Below are positions 31,889 to 40,300 of a stretch of DNA of 64,000 nucleotides, one piece after another. Position 1 is the first letter of the stretch, and every line of letters begins with the position of its first letter. The notes under the pieces were generated by a model, which was given only the letters and a program-made list of their open reading frames with translations, was not told the DNA's origin and did not search any database. The position numbers were made by a program, and so were the translations under genes. Source of the DNA: Nioella sp965215655 (GTDB taxonomy: Bacteria > Pseudomonadota > Alphaproteobacteria > Rhodobacterales > Rhodobacteraceae); contig NZ_OZ244111.1 in assembly GCF_965215655.1 (NCBI RefSeq), positions 2,480,001-2,544,000 on the forward strand, read 5' to 3'.

Positions 31889-33669
31889 TGGACGGTACAG
31901 CAGTTGAGCACAAGACCGTCGCCGAACATATCGTCGATTTCCTTGAACGGCGCGAGGTCAGCCATGTTTTCGGCCTCTGCGGTCATACCAATATCGCAGT
32001 GCTGGCGGCCCTCGCCGACAGTCCCATCGACTTCGTCACCGTGCGCCATGAACAGATCGCGAGCCACGCGGCAGACGCCTATGCGCGGGTAACAGGGAAG
32101 GCCTCGGTGGTGTTGTCGCACCTGTCGCCGGGGTTGACCAATTGCGCCACCGGGGTCGCCAATGCGGCGCTCGACTGCATCCCCATGGTGGTGATCGCGG
32201 GCGATATTCCGACGCATTACTACGGCAAGCACCCGCATCAGGAGGTCAACCTGCATGCCGACGCCGCCCAATGGGAAATCTACCGCCCCTTCGTGAAACG
32301 CGCCTGGCGGGTTGACCGGGCCGATTTGATGGCCGAGATCCTCGAAAAGGCGTTCCATCTGGCCGAAAGCGGACAGCCCGGCCCGGTGCTGGTCAACGTG
32401 CCGATGGACATCTTCAGCGCCCGCATCCCGGCGGACAGTTTCGACCGGATCAGGGACAACACCCGCGCACTGGTGAAACCCTCGATCGACGATGACACAG
32501 CGCGCAAGATCGTCGAACGTCTGGCCACGGCTGAACGCCCCGTGGCCTATGTGGGCGGCGGCATCCTGCTGGCCAAGGCGAGCGAGGAGTTGCGCGCGTT
32601 CGTGGAGCATATGGGCCTGCCCGTGGCGCATAGCCTGATGGGCAAGGGCGCGCTGCGCGACGATCACCCCTTGGTCATGGGCATGACCGGGTTCTGGGGG
32701 ACGGAGCTGGTGAACCAGTCCTGCCTGAATGCCGACTATGTCTTCGCCGTGGGCACAAGGTTCAAGGAAGCCGACTGTTCCAGCTGGTATCCCGGCTACA
32801 CCTTCAACATTCCCGGATCAAAAGTCATCCATATCGACATTGAACCACAGGAGATCGGTCGCAACTATCCGACCGAGATCGGCGTGGTGGCGGATGCCAG
32901 AGCGGCGCTGCGGGTGCTGACCCGTGTGGCGAAAGAGATGTATCCGGACGGGTTTGCACGGTCGGAGAAGAAGGCCGAAATCGCCGAGTTCCGTACCGCC
33001 TTCAAAGCGTCGAACGCAGAGATGCAAAGCTCGCAAGCCTTCCCGATGATGCCCGAACGCATTCTGGCCGACACCCGAAAGGCGCTGCCCGAAGATGCGA
33101 TCATCACCACCGATGTGGGCTGGAACAAGAATGGCGTGGGCCAGCAGTTCGATATTCTCACGCCGGGGTCAATCCTGACGCCGGGCGGCTTTGCCACCAT
33201 GGGGTTCGGCCCCCCGGCGGCCATCGGCGCCAAGCTGGCCGCGCCAGACCGGGTGGTGCTCAGCCTCGTGGGCGATGGTGGGTTCGGACAGAACCCGTCG
33301 ATGCTGGCCACGGCGGTGGAGCTTGATCTGGGCATCATCTGGCTGGTGATGAACAACAACGCGTTTGGCACCATCGCGGGCCTGCAAAAGGCCCATTACG
33401 GGCTGACCTATGGCACCACCTTCCCCGGCACAGCCGCCGCGCCCACCAACGGGCCGGGCTATGCGGAAATCGCACGGGCCTATGGTGCGGAAGGGGTTCG
33501 CGTGACCTCAGCCGATGACCTGCTGCCGGCCCTTCAGGCGGCGATTGCCAGCGGCAAACCAACGGTTCTGGACGTAGCAATGATCAACAACCCGACGCCC
33601 ACAACCGGGCATTGGAACATCCTCGACATCTACTCGCCAGACAAGGATGTGAGCCACGTCTCGACGTGA
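31888..33669 (+). CDS. Thiamine diphosphate-dependent enzyme, acetolactate synthase-like (1)
   Basis: A 593-residue protein with the three ThDP-enzyme domains. The catalytic glutamate is in VRHEQIASHAADAYARVTG and the ThDP/Mg motif in VGDGGFGQN ending VMNNNAFG. Family members include acetolactate synthase, oxalyl-CoA decarboxylase, glyoxylate carboligase and sulfopyruvate or benzaldehyde lyases. A GTG at 31885 precedes it, but the ATG at 31888 fits the GGAGG spacing and gives a TGATG overlap with the preceding gene. No regulatory ilvH-type subunit is encoded, so it is not a canonical AHAS. It probably decarboxylates a 2-oxo acid to the aldehyde used by the acylating dehydrogenase. Confidence 0.85.
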   Translation: MDGTAVEHKTVAEHIVDFLERREVSHVFGLCGHTNIAVLAALADSPIDFVTVRHEQIASHAADAYARVTGKASVVLSHLSPGLTNCATGVANAALDCIPMVVIAGDIPTHYYGKHPHQEVNLHADAAQWEIYRPFVKRAWRVDRADLMAEILEKAFHLAESGQPGPVLVNVPMDIFSARIPADSFDRIRDNTRALVKPSIDDDTARKIVERLATAERPVAYVGGGILLAKASEELRAFVEHMGLPVAHSLMGKGALRDDHPLVMGMTGFWGTELVNQSCLNADYVFAVGTRFKEADCSSWYPGYTFNIPGSKVIHIDIEPQEIGRNYPTEIGVVADARAALRVLTRVAKEMYPDGFARSEKKAEIAEFRTAFKASNAEMQSSQAFPMMPERILADTRKALPEDAIITTDVGWNKNGVGQQFDILTPGSILTPGGFATMGFGPPAAIGAKLAAPDRVVLSLVGDGGFGQNPSMLATAVELDLGIIWLVMNNNAFGTIAGLQKAHYGLTYGTTFPGTAAAPTNGPGYAEIARAYGAEGVRVTSADDLLPALQAAIASGKPTVLDVAMINNPTPTTGHWNILDIYSPDKDVSHVST

Positions 33670-33694
33670 TTCAGGGTTGCCGGTTGAAAGATTA

Positions 33695-33720
33695 ACATCC
33701 CCCGCCCTCGCGGGGGGTGT
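33695..33720. terminator. Strong bidirectional terminator hairpin
   Basis: An 11-pair stem (33695-33705 with 33710-33720, one G-U pair) closed by CCTC is followed by T residues on the plus strand. It lies 25 bases beyond the ThDP gene stop and 7 before the aroQ stop, so it can end both convergent operons. Confidence 0.85.
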
Positions 33721-33726
33721 TTGCGT

Positions 33727-34173
33727 TCAGCCTTTGGCGGTCAGCATCTCGCAGACATGGCGCGTGGCCAGCGCATATCCATTGACGCCAAAGCCCATCA
33801 GCACCGCGTCCGCCCGAAGACCCACATAAGACGTGTGGCGGAAGCTTTCGCGCTTGTGGATCTGGCTGACGTGAACCTCGATCACCAGACCGTCATAGGT
33901 GTTAAGCGCATCCAGAATGGCAATCGACGTATGCGTATAGGCCGCCGCATTCAGCACGATCCCGGCAGCGTTCTGACGCGCCTCGTGAATCCAATCGACG
34001 AGCTGGCCTTCATGGTTGGATTGCCTCTGAACGATCTCACAGCCAAACTCTGCCGCCACGGCCGTACAGGTCCGCTCCACATCCTGCAGCGTGTCGTGGC
34101 CGTAAAGCTCCGGCTGTCGCTGGCCCAACAGGTTCAGGTTGGGACCGTTCAGGATGTAGATGGTCTTGCTCAT
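33727..34173 (-). CDS. aroQ: 3-Dehydroquinate dehydratase, type II
   Basis: A 148-residue dodecameric enzyme that dehydrates 3-dehydroquinate to 3-dehydroshikimate. The loop GPNLNLLGQRQPELYG has the catalytic arginine and tyrosine, RQSNHEGQLVDWIH and NAAAYTHTS bind substrate, and EVHVSQIHKRESFRHTSY contains the essential histidine and arginines. Type II enzymes serve in both biosynthesis and quinate catabolism; its position beside quinate/shikimate genes favours a catabolic role (QuiB-like). It is 87 bases downstream of the CMD gene on the same strand. Confidence 0.93.
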   Translation of the reverse strand: MSKTIYILNGPNLNLLGQRQPELYGHDTLQDVERTCTAVAAEFGCEIVQRQSNHEGQLVDWIHEARQNAAGIVLNAAAYTHTSIAILDALNTYDGLVIEVHVSQIHKRESFRHTSYVGLRADAVLMGFGVNGYALATRHVCEMLTAKG

Positions 34174-34260
34174 ATCGGGTCTTTCCGGGGCATGAGGGGC
34201 GGCGTTCGCCTTCTAATGGCAGCGAAACCGCCCTGTATCAAGCCTTTGCGCCCAATGCGG

Positions 34261-34638
34261 TCAGAGCGAGGCATCCTCCTCGAACTTCGCCAACTCCTCT
34301 TCAAGGATCGGGGTGGACATGGTCATGGCGTGAATGCCCATGATGGTGGTCAGCTGGATGACCTCCATGATTTCCTCGCGCGTGGCCCCGGCCCTGAGCG
34401 CGTTCTGAATGTGCCGTCGCACACCCGGCGCCCAGAGATGCGTCGTCGCCGCGTTGATCGCGATGAAGATCAATTCCTTGTATTTCTGCTCGAGCGGCCC
34501 GTGGTTTTGCGGCACGGAGCGGAAATGCAGGAAGCCCTCCAGATAGTCAGGGTCCATCTCGGCCATCTTGTCCCAGACCGGGTTCCAGTCATCGGACTGC
34601 CGCTGCGCTTCGGTATATGGGTATTTCTTGTCGGTCAT
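34261..34638 (-). CDS. Carboxymuconolactone decarboxylase-family protein
   Basis: A 125-residue all-helical protein with the CMD core YKELIFIAINAATTHLWAPGVRRHIQNALRAGATREEIMEV. The AhpD-type CxxC redox pair is absent, so it is not an alkylhydroperoxidase and resembles PcaC-type enzymes more. PcaC decarboxylates a carboxymuconolactone in protocatechuate degradation. It is four bases downstream of the ThDP gene and probably cotranscribed with it. Confidence 0.85.
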   Translation of the reverse strand: MTDKKYPYTEAQRQSDDWNPVWDKMAEMDPDYLEGFLHFRSVPQNHGPLEQKYKELIFIAINAATTHLWAPGVRRHIQNALRAGATREEIMEVIQLTTIMGIHAMTMSTPILEEELAKFEEDASL

Positions 34639-34641
34639 GGC

Positions 34642-36327
34642 TCACCCTCCCCGGTGCTTGAAACTGTCGCGGCGGAAGGAATAGAGCGCGGCGGGGTCAA
34701 CCGACACGTCAATGACGGCTGGCTTTCCGCAGTCCAGAGCGGCCTTGATGCAATCGGCGGTCTCGTCCAGCGTTTCCGCCTTGAAGCCCGCCGCGCCGTA
34801 AAGCTCCGCCAACTTGTCGAAGGGCGGGCTGGAGATGTCCGCGCCGATGTAGCGCTGGCCGAAGAAATCGCGCTGATAGGCTTTCTCCGCCCCCCAACAG
34901 CCATTGTTCATGACCACGGTCACGGTGTTGATGCCGTAATCGACTGCTGTCGACAGTTCCGACACCGTCATGCCGAAGCCACCGTCGCCCATCAGGCTGA
35001 TCACCGGCCGGTCGGGCATGGCCAGTTTCACGCCGAGGCCGGCGGCGAAGGAAAAGCCCACGAGGCCGAAATCGAGCGGGGTGAAGAGGCTTTTGGGTTG
35101 CCAGTAGTTCATCGCATCCGTGGCCTGTAGACACAGCGTGCCCGCATCCATCGTCAGGGCGCTCTCTTTCGGCAACACGTTGCGCAGCGTCTTGAACAGG
35201 CCCGAGGGCTGGATGGGCAGCGTCGCCACATCCGCATCCGCATCGCGCTTCGTCAGATAGGCCTGCCGCTCGGTCTTGTAGGCCGCCGTCCACGCCTCGG
35301 CCAGTTTGCGATCGTCGATCCTGGCCAGCGCCGCCACCAGTTGCCGGGCCGCCGTAGGGGCATCGGCCAGGATGCCAAGGGTCGCGGGGAAATAGCGCCC
35401 GATGGCGGTCGGCTCCTGCTCGATCTGGATGATCGCGGCGTCGCGGTTGATGTTGTCGTAGCTGTAGAAGGTGGAGTTGAAGCCGAGCCGCGTGCCAAGC
35501 GCGAGGATCACGTCGGCCTCTTTCACCAGCCTGGAAGCCACCGGGTTGCCGCGCGGGCCCATCTGGCCGGCGTTCAGGGGATGGCCGAAGGGCAGCGCGT
35601 CGCCGTGACCGGGCGAGGTCACGATGGGACAGCCCGTCGCCTCTGCCAGCGCCAGCGCGTCGTCGGCGGCCCCGGTCATCTTGATGCCGCCCCCGGCAAC
35701 TATCACGGGGCGCGCGGCCCCACGCAGCATGGCGGCGGCCTTGGCAATCGCGTCGTCCGATCCGGCGGCGGGGGCATGGGCGTAGGTTTCCGGCCCCGGC
35801 ATCGGGCCGAAATCTGCCTCACCGGACAGCACGTCGCGCGGCAGGTTCAACTGCACCGGTCCCTTGCGGGGGGCCTGCGCCACGCGGAAGGCCTCGCGCA
35901 CCATTTCCGGCACCCTGTCGGTGCTGGTCGCGGTCCATGTCTGCTTGGTGATGGGCTTGAACAGGGCCTCCTGATCGACCTCCTGGAAGGCATCACGATA
36001 CTTGTGGCCCGAGGACAGCATTCCCGCGATGGACACGACCGGCGAGTAGGCCGCCTTCGCCTGCGCCAGACCAGTCACGAGGTTCGTTGCCCCCGGCCCG
36101 TTCTGACCCGCCAGAACCACACCCGCTTGCCCGCTGGCCCGCGCAAACCCATCTGCCATATGGGTGCCGGTGCGTTCATCATGCACCCCGATAAACCGGA
36201 TCTCGGGCGCGTCGTAGAGCGCGTCGAACATCTCCATCGTGGCCGAGCCGATGAGCCCGAAGATATGATCGGCCTTCTCGGCCTTCAGCGCCTCCACGGC
36301 CGCCTGACCGCCTGTGAGTTTCGTCAT
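34642..36327 (-). CDS. Thiamine diphosphate-dependent enzyme, acetolactate synthase-like (2)
   Basis: A 561-residue ThDP enzyme. The catalytic glutamate lies in VHDERTGTHMADGFARASG and the ThDP-binding motif in MGDGGFGMTVSELSTAVDYG followed by VMNNGCWGAEKAYQRDFFG. It differs strongly from the ThDP enzyme on the facing operon, so the two are not a recent duplication. Close groups are benzoylformate decarboxylase, sulfoacetaldehyde acetyltransferase and glyoxylate carboligase relatives. Conservation of the active site suggests a decarboxylating or carboligating activity on a 2-oxo acid. It sits between a CMD-family gene and an alpha/beta hydrolase gene. Confidence 0.84.
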   Translation of the reverse strand: MTKLTGGQAAVEALKAEKADHIFGLIGSATMEMFDALYDAPEIRFIGVHDERTGTHMADGFARASGQAGVVLAGQNGPGATNLVTGLAQAKAAYSPVVSIAGMLSSGHKYRDAFQEVDQEALFKPITKQTWTATSTDRVPEMVREAFRVAQAPRKGPVQLNLPRDVLSGEADFGPMPGPETYAHAPAAGSDDAIAKAAAMLRGAARPVIVAGGGIKMTGAADDALALAEATGCPIVTSPGHGDALPFGHPLNAGQMGPRGNPVASRLVKEADVILALGTRLGFNSTFYSYDNINRDAAIIQIEQEPTAIGRYFPATLGILADAPTAARQLVAALARIDDRKLAEAWTAAYKTERQAYLTKRDADADVATLPIQPSGLFKTLRNVLPKESALTMDAGTLCLQATDAMNYWQPKSLFTPLDFGLVGFSFAAGLGVKLAMPDRPVISLMGDGGFGMTVSELSTAVDYGINTVTVVMNNGCWGAEKAYQRDFFGQRYIGADISSPPFDKLAELYGAAGFKAETLDETADCIKAALDCGKPAVIDVSVDPAALYSFRRDSFKHRGG

Positions 36328-36351
36328 TGTTGCGTGTCCTTGTTCCTGACC

Positions 36352-37146
36352 TCAACCCGCGTGGCGGATGAGGTAATCCCTTGTCGGGCCGGTAAAGAGC
36401 TCGGGCCGTTCCAAAAGGCCCAGATGCTGCAAGCCCGGCACGATGATGGTTTCCGCCCCGGCGATTTCGCTGGCGATGGCGTGGCTCATGGCCGGTGTGC
36501 TGCCGCTGTCATTCTCGCAGGTCATGACCAGCGTGGGGTGAGTGATGGGCGGCTCGGGCCGGATCAGTTCGGTGACGCCCGCCGCCAGCACGTAGCGGTG
36601 ACCTGTGTAGTTGTCGGGGTCATTGGCCAGCACGGTGTCCCGCACCCAGTTCACCGTCGCAGGATGATCCGCAAGAAACCATGGCGTGAACCAGCGTTTC
36701 AGCGTTTCCTCGATTGTCGCCGCAGGCCCCCCTGCCCCGGTGTCCTTCGCCCGTTTCTCGACCAGCGCCTGCGCTTCCGGGCTTCGCTCGTGCGGCGAGT
36801 TCTGGATGACGAGCGCCGTAGCCCTTTCAGGATGATCCATGGCGAAGCGCCGGTTGATCATGCCGCCAAGGGAAAAGCCTACGAGCGCGGCCTTCACAAT
36901 ACCCAGATGATCCAGCAGCCGCACGATCTGTTCCGACAGCACCGCCAGGCTCGGGGTTTCGCCCGGCAGGGCACTTTCCCCGTGACCGCAAAGGTCATAG
37001 GTCAGCACCCGAAACCGGTCAGCAAAGGCCGGGACGTGATCATTCCATGTCGCCCGCGTCAGCCCGAGCCCGTGGATCAGCACCACCACCGGCGCGCCCT
37101 CGGGGCCCGTCAGATCATAGGCGGTGCCATCAGGCGCGATTGCCAT
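36352..37146 (-). CDS. Alpha/beta hydrolase, enol-lactonase (PcaD)-like
   Basis: A 264-residue serine hydrolase with oxyanion motif LIHGLGLTRATW, nucleophile elbow GFSLGG and a C-terminal histidine in GLQHLGLLE. The acid residue is probably in the CENDSG segment. The overall pattern is close to 3-oxoadipate enol-lactonases, which hydrolyse the lactone formed by CMD-type decarboxylation. It lies three bases downstream of the DUF1185 gene in the operon. Any ester or lactone hydrolase role remains possible. Confidence 0.83.
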   Translation of the reverse strand: MAIAPDGTAYDLTGPEGAPVVVLIHGLGLTRATWNDHVPAFADRFRVLTYDLCGHGESALPGETPSLAVLSEQIVRLLDHLGIVKAALVGFSLGGMINRRFAMDHPERATALVIQNSPHERSPEAQALVEKRAKDTGAGGPAATIEETLKRWFTPWFLADHPATVNWVRDTVLANDPDNYTGHRYVLAAGVTELIRPEPPITHPTLVMTCENDSGSTPAMSHAIASEIAGAETIIVPGLQHLGLLERPELFTGPTRDYLIRHAG

Positions 37147-37149
37147 CGC

Positions 37150-37746
37150 TTACACCCCCGCCGGATTATCGACGGAGCGGCCCATTTCCTCCAGATCCTC
37201 GTAGCGGTTGCCGATCCGGTGAAGGGGATGTCCGCCAAGGCTGCCGCCAAGGGCCACGATGATCTCATCCTCTGCGGGGGCGTCGGGAATGGTGGTTTGC
37301 AGCGTCTGGTAGTGCGAGCGCCGCCCGCCATCGTCCTTGTCCATCATAGGGATGGTGATGGTGCAGCCCGCCGCGCCTCGCGTGTTCGAGAACACCAGAT
37401 AGGTCTTGGCATCAATCGCCTCACGCAACTGGTTGCCGAACCACAGCGAATGGGTCAGCGCCTGCGCATGCTCGACCTCACCGCCCATGCCGACGATGGA
37501 GGCCTTGCCGACCCCTTCGATGGACCCGCCCGACAGGCGCAACATTTCTTCTGTAAGAAGCTTGCCGATGACGGGGCAGTGTTCGCGGATCTCGGGCTTC
37601 ATGTCTTCCACGAAACCGCGCCCGAACCACGGGTTCCGGATCACGGCCATCGCGGCAAACATGCGGGTGGGTTCGGGAACTTCGCGGCCCCCTTCCACAT
37701 GGGTCAGTTGGGTCAGCGTGAGCACACGCCGGATTTCTACAGCCAT
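37150..37746 (-). CDS. DUF1185 'amino acid synthesis' family protein
   Basis: A 198-residue protein of the PF06684 type, recognisable from EIRRVLTLTQLTHVEGG, RNPWFGRGFVEDMKPEI and the C-terminal GNRYEDLEEMGRS. Its function is not established in the literature I know. The family name comes from an early annotation. Structures have suggested small-molecule binding in a chorismate mutase/YjgF-like fold. It is consistently placed with monooxygenase and ThDP genes in such operons, and here lies between the luciferase-like oxygenase and the hydrolase. Confidence 0.82.
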   Translation of the reverse strand: MAVEIRRVLTLTQLTHVEGGREVPEPTRMFAAMAVIRNPWFGRGFVEDMKPEIREHCPVIGKLLTEEMLRLSGGSIEGVGKASIVGMGGEVEHAQALTHSLWFGNQLREAIDAKTYLVFSNTRGAAGCTITIPMMDKDDGGRRSHYQTLQTTIPDAPAEDEIIVALGGSLGGHPLHRIGNRYEDLEEMGRSVDNPAGV

Positions 37747-37779
37747 TTTCTCTGGTCCTGTTCGCGTTCGTTTCTGGGG

Positions 37780-38814
37780 TCAGGCGTAGGCCGGCATGAC
37801 CTTGTCGATGAAGAGCCTCAGGCTCTCCTTCTGCTGGTCCATATCCATGCCCATGGAGGCGTAATAGATGAACGCATCCACACCGATCGCCTCGTATAGC
37901 TTGAGCTTCTCGATGACCGTCTCGGGCGTGCCGAACATCAGGTTTTCTTCCAGCATCACCGGATCGACGCGGAAATTGCCCTCCAGCTGTTCAGCATTCA
38001 CCGTGTCGGGGAAGCCGTTATGGACTTCGCCAGTCTTGGTCATGAGGTTGCCGAACATGGCCAGCTGCACCCGGACGGAATCGAGCGCACGCTGGCGGTC
38101 TTCCTCGGTCTCATAGACAGCCGTGTGGCGCATCATCGCCCAGGTGCCGTTGAATTTGCCGCCGTTCTTGGCAATCGCATCGTCCAGTCGTCCGCGATAG
38201 CTTTCCGCCTCGCTCATCGGCATGGTCAGCGGCCAGCTCATGATGTTGCAATCATGCTCAACGGCATAATCGAAGGTAATCGGCGCGCGCGCGGCGACCC
38301 AGATCGGCACGTCTTCCTGCAAGGGTTTCGGGCAGGAGGTCGATTTGGGGAAGTTCCAGTAGGTGCCGTTATGCTCGTAATCGCCCTTCCAAAGCTCCTT
38401 CACCACGGGCAGCATTTCTTGCATGTAGCGCCAGCCGTCTTTCTGATCGAGGCCGGGGAACATCCGGTCGAACTCGCGCTGATAGGCGCCCGATCCGATG
38501 CCAAACTCAAGCCGCCCTTCGCTTGTGAGGTCAAGAAACGCCGCTTCGCCCGCCAGATCAATCGGGTGCCAGTAGGCCGCGTTCACCACGCCCACGCCAA
38601 GGCGGATGTTCTTGGCATGCTCGCCCCACCAGGTCAGGATCTGGAACGGGTTGGGCGCGATGGTCATTTCCAGCGCATGGTGTTCAGCAGCCCAGGCAAT
38701 CTCAAAGCCTGCTTCATCGGCCATCTTGACCATTTCCAATGTATGGTCGCGGACCGCACGAATATCGGTCTCGGGCGTCATGCGTTCGAGGTTGATCGCG
38801 AGGTGGAATTTCAT
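37780..38814 (-). CDS. LLM-class (luciferase-like) flavin-dependent monooxygenase
   Basis: A 344-residue TIM-barrel monooxygenase of the bacterial luciferase superfamily. WAAEHHALEMTIAPNPFQIL and LGVGVVNAAYWHPIDLAGEAAFLDLTS are its flavin-binding blocks, followed by RLEFGIGSGAYQREFDRM and PIWVAARAPITFDYA. These enzymes use reduced FMN supplied by a separate reductase, here the last gene of the operon (40300-40833). Substrates in this class include sulfonates, aminopolycarboxylates, heterocycles and ketones; the one used here is unknown. It is ten bases downstream of the aldehyde dehydrogenase gene. Confidence 0.9.
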   Translation of the reverse strand: MKFHLAINLERMTPETDIRAVRDHTLEMVKMADEAGFEIAWAAEHHALEMTIAPNPFQILTWWGEHAKNIRLGVGVVNAAYWHPIDLAGEAAFLDLTSEGRLEFGIGSGAYQREFDRMFPGLDQKDGWRYMQEMLPVVKELWKGDYEHNGTYWNFPKSTSCPKPLQEDVPIWVAARAPITFDYAVEHDCNIMSWPLTMPMSEAESYRGRLDDAIAKNGGKFNGTWAMMRHTAVYETEEDRQRALDSVRVQLAMFGNLMTKTGEVHNGFPDTVNAEQLEGNFRVDPVMLEENLMFGTPETVIEKLKLYEAIGVDAFIYYASMGMDMDQQKESLRLFIDKVMPAYA

Positions 38815-38824
38815 GGGGTGATCC

Positions 38825-40300
38825 TCAACGGGGTTGGAAGGGGCTGGCGATCGGGTCTTCGGACATGTTCATCCAGACGGTCTTGGGGCGTGTGAAATCC
38901 CACAGCGCCTGGAAGCCGCTTTCGCGCCCGTAGCCAGAGTTTTTCATGCCGCCGAATTCCGCAATCGGGGAAATCGCGCGGTAGGTGTTGACCCAGACAA
39001 TGCCCGCCTTGATGCGCTTGGACATGCGCAGGGCACGGGCGTTGTTGCGGGTAAAGATGCCAGCCGCGAGGCCGTGCACCGTTTCATTGGCCATCGCCAG
39101 CGCTTCCTCTTCGGTACGGAAACGTTGCACGGCGAGGACGGGGCCAAACAGTTCCGTGTCCACGATGGTCAGGTCATTGCGCGGGCAGTCGATGATGGTG
39201 GGCTGGAAGTAAAGCCCTGCCAGCCCCTCGGGGCGTTGACCGCCGACCAGCACCTTGCCGCCTTCTTCCTGCGCCAACGCCACCTGCCGGGTGATGTGAT
39301 CAAGCTGCCCTTGCGTGCAGAGCGGCCCCATCTCGGTCTCTTCCGCCTGCGGATCACCGATGGTGATGCCTTGGGCGATCTTGACCATGCGGGCAAGGAA
39401 GTCGTCCGCGATATCCTCATGCAGGTAGAGCCGCGAGCCTGCCACGCAGCTTTGCCCCGAGGCCGCGAAGATGCCCGCGACCGAGCCATTCACGGCGCTT
39501 TCGATGTCCGCGTCGTCGAACACGATGAAGGGGGATTTGCCGCCCAGTTCCAGGCTGACTTCCGCGAAATTCTCCGCCGAATTGCGCACCACATGGCGTG
39601 CGGCCACCGGACCACCGGTAAAGGCGATGCGGGCCACGAGGGGGTGTTTCGTCAGCGCCTCGCCACAGGCGACGCCGCCGGTCACGATATTGACGACGCC
39701 ATCGGGAATGCCCGCCTCGGAAACCAGCTTACCGAATTCCAGCAAGGGCGCGGAGGCATGTTCGGAGGCTTTCAGGACGATGGTATTCCCCGTGGCCAGT
39801 GCCGGGCCAATCTTCACGGCAGACAGGAACATCTGGGAATTCCACGGGATCACGGCAGCGATCACGCCAAGCGGTTCGCGGTTCGTGAAGACGAACATAT
39901 CGGGCTTGTCGATCGGCAACGTCTCGCCATGGATCTTGTCGGCAGCTCCCGCGTAGAAGCGCAGAAATTCCGCGATATAGCTGGCCTGCCAGCGGGTTTC
40001 CTTGAACATCTTGCCGGTGTCGCGGGTCTCGATCCGGCCAATCCGCTCAGAATTTGCCGCCAGCAGATCCGCGAGCCGCCCAAGGCACTTGCCGCGCTCG
40101 GTCGGCGTCATCTGCCCCCAGGGGCCATCCAGCGCCGCATGGGCGGCCCGCACCGCGCGGTCAACGTCTTCGGGCGTCGCTTCGGGGATCTCGCACCAGT
40201 CTTCGCCGGTTGCCGGGTCGAAGGTGGTGAAGCGCGCGGCATCCTTGGCCTGCACCCATTCCCCGCCGATCAGCATGTCATATCGCTGAAGCTCTCCCAT
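38825..40300 (-). CDS. NAD(P)-dependent aldehyde dehydrogenase
   Basis: A 491-residue non-acylating ALDH. AVIPWNSQMFLSAVKIGPALA, the catalytic glutamate in LELGGKSPFIVFDDAD and the nucleophile in SGQSCVAGSRLYL are all intact. The C-terminal VWVNTYRAISPIAEFGGMKNSGYGRE is typical of betaine-aldehyde/2-hydroxymuconic-semialdehyde-type enzymes. It overlaps the flavin reductase gene by one base (TGATG) and precedes the monooxygenase gene. It would oxidise an aldehyde produced by the oxygenase or the ThDP enzyme. Confidence 0.9.
   Translation of the reverse strand: MGELQRYDMLIGGEWVQAKDAARFTTFDPATGEDWCEIPEATPEDVDRAVRAAHAALDGPWGQMTPTERGKCLGRLADLLAANSERIGRIETRDTGKMFKETRWQASYIAEFLRFYAGAADKIHGETLPIDKPDMFVFTNREPLGVIAAVIPWNSQMFLSAVKIGPALATGNTIVLKASEHASAPLLEFGKLVSEAGIPDGVVNIVTGGVACGEALTKHPLVARIAFTGGPVAARHVVRNSAENFAEVSLELGGKSPFIVFDDADIESAVNGSVAGIFAASGQSCVAGSRLYLHEDIADDFLARMVKIAQGITIGDPQAEETEMGPLCTQGQLDHITRQVALAQEEGGKVLVGGQRPEGLAGLYFQPTIIDCPRNDLTIVDTELFGPVLAVQRFRTEEEALAMANETVHGLAAGIFTRNNARALRMSKRIKAGIVWVNTYRAISPIAEFGGMKNSGYGRESGFQALWDFTRPKTVWMNMSEDPIASPFQPR

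Noticed and set aside
34261..34638. CMD-family protein as an AhpD alkylhydroperoxidase
   Set aside because: The CxxC redox pair required for AhpD is absent.
31888..36327. Either ThDP enzyme as IolD of the inositol pathway
   Set aside because: Their N-termini and lengths differ from IolD and they are far from, and not co-operonic with, the iol genes.
35341..37899. Long plus-strand open frame opposite the ThDP, hydrolase and DUF1185 genes
   Set aside because: It crosses three recognised genes on the other strand and shows no domain, so it is a composition artefact.
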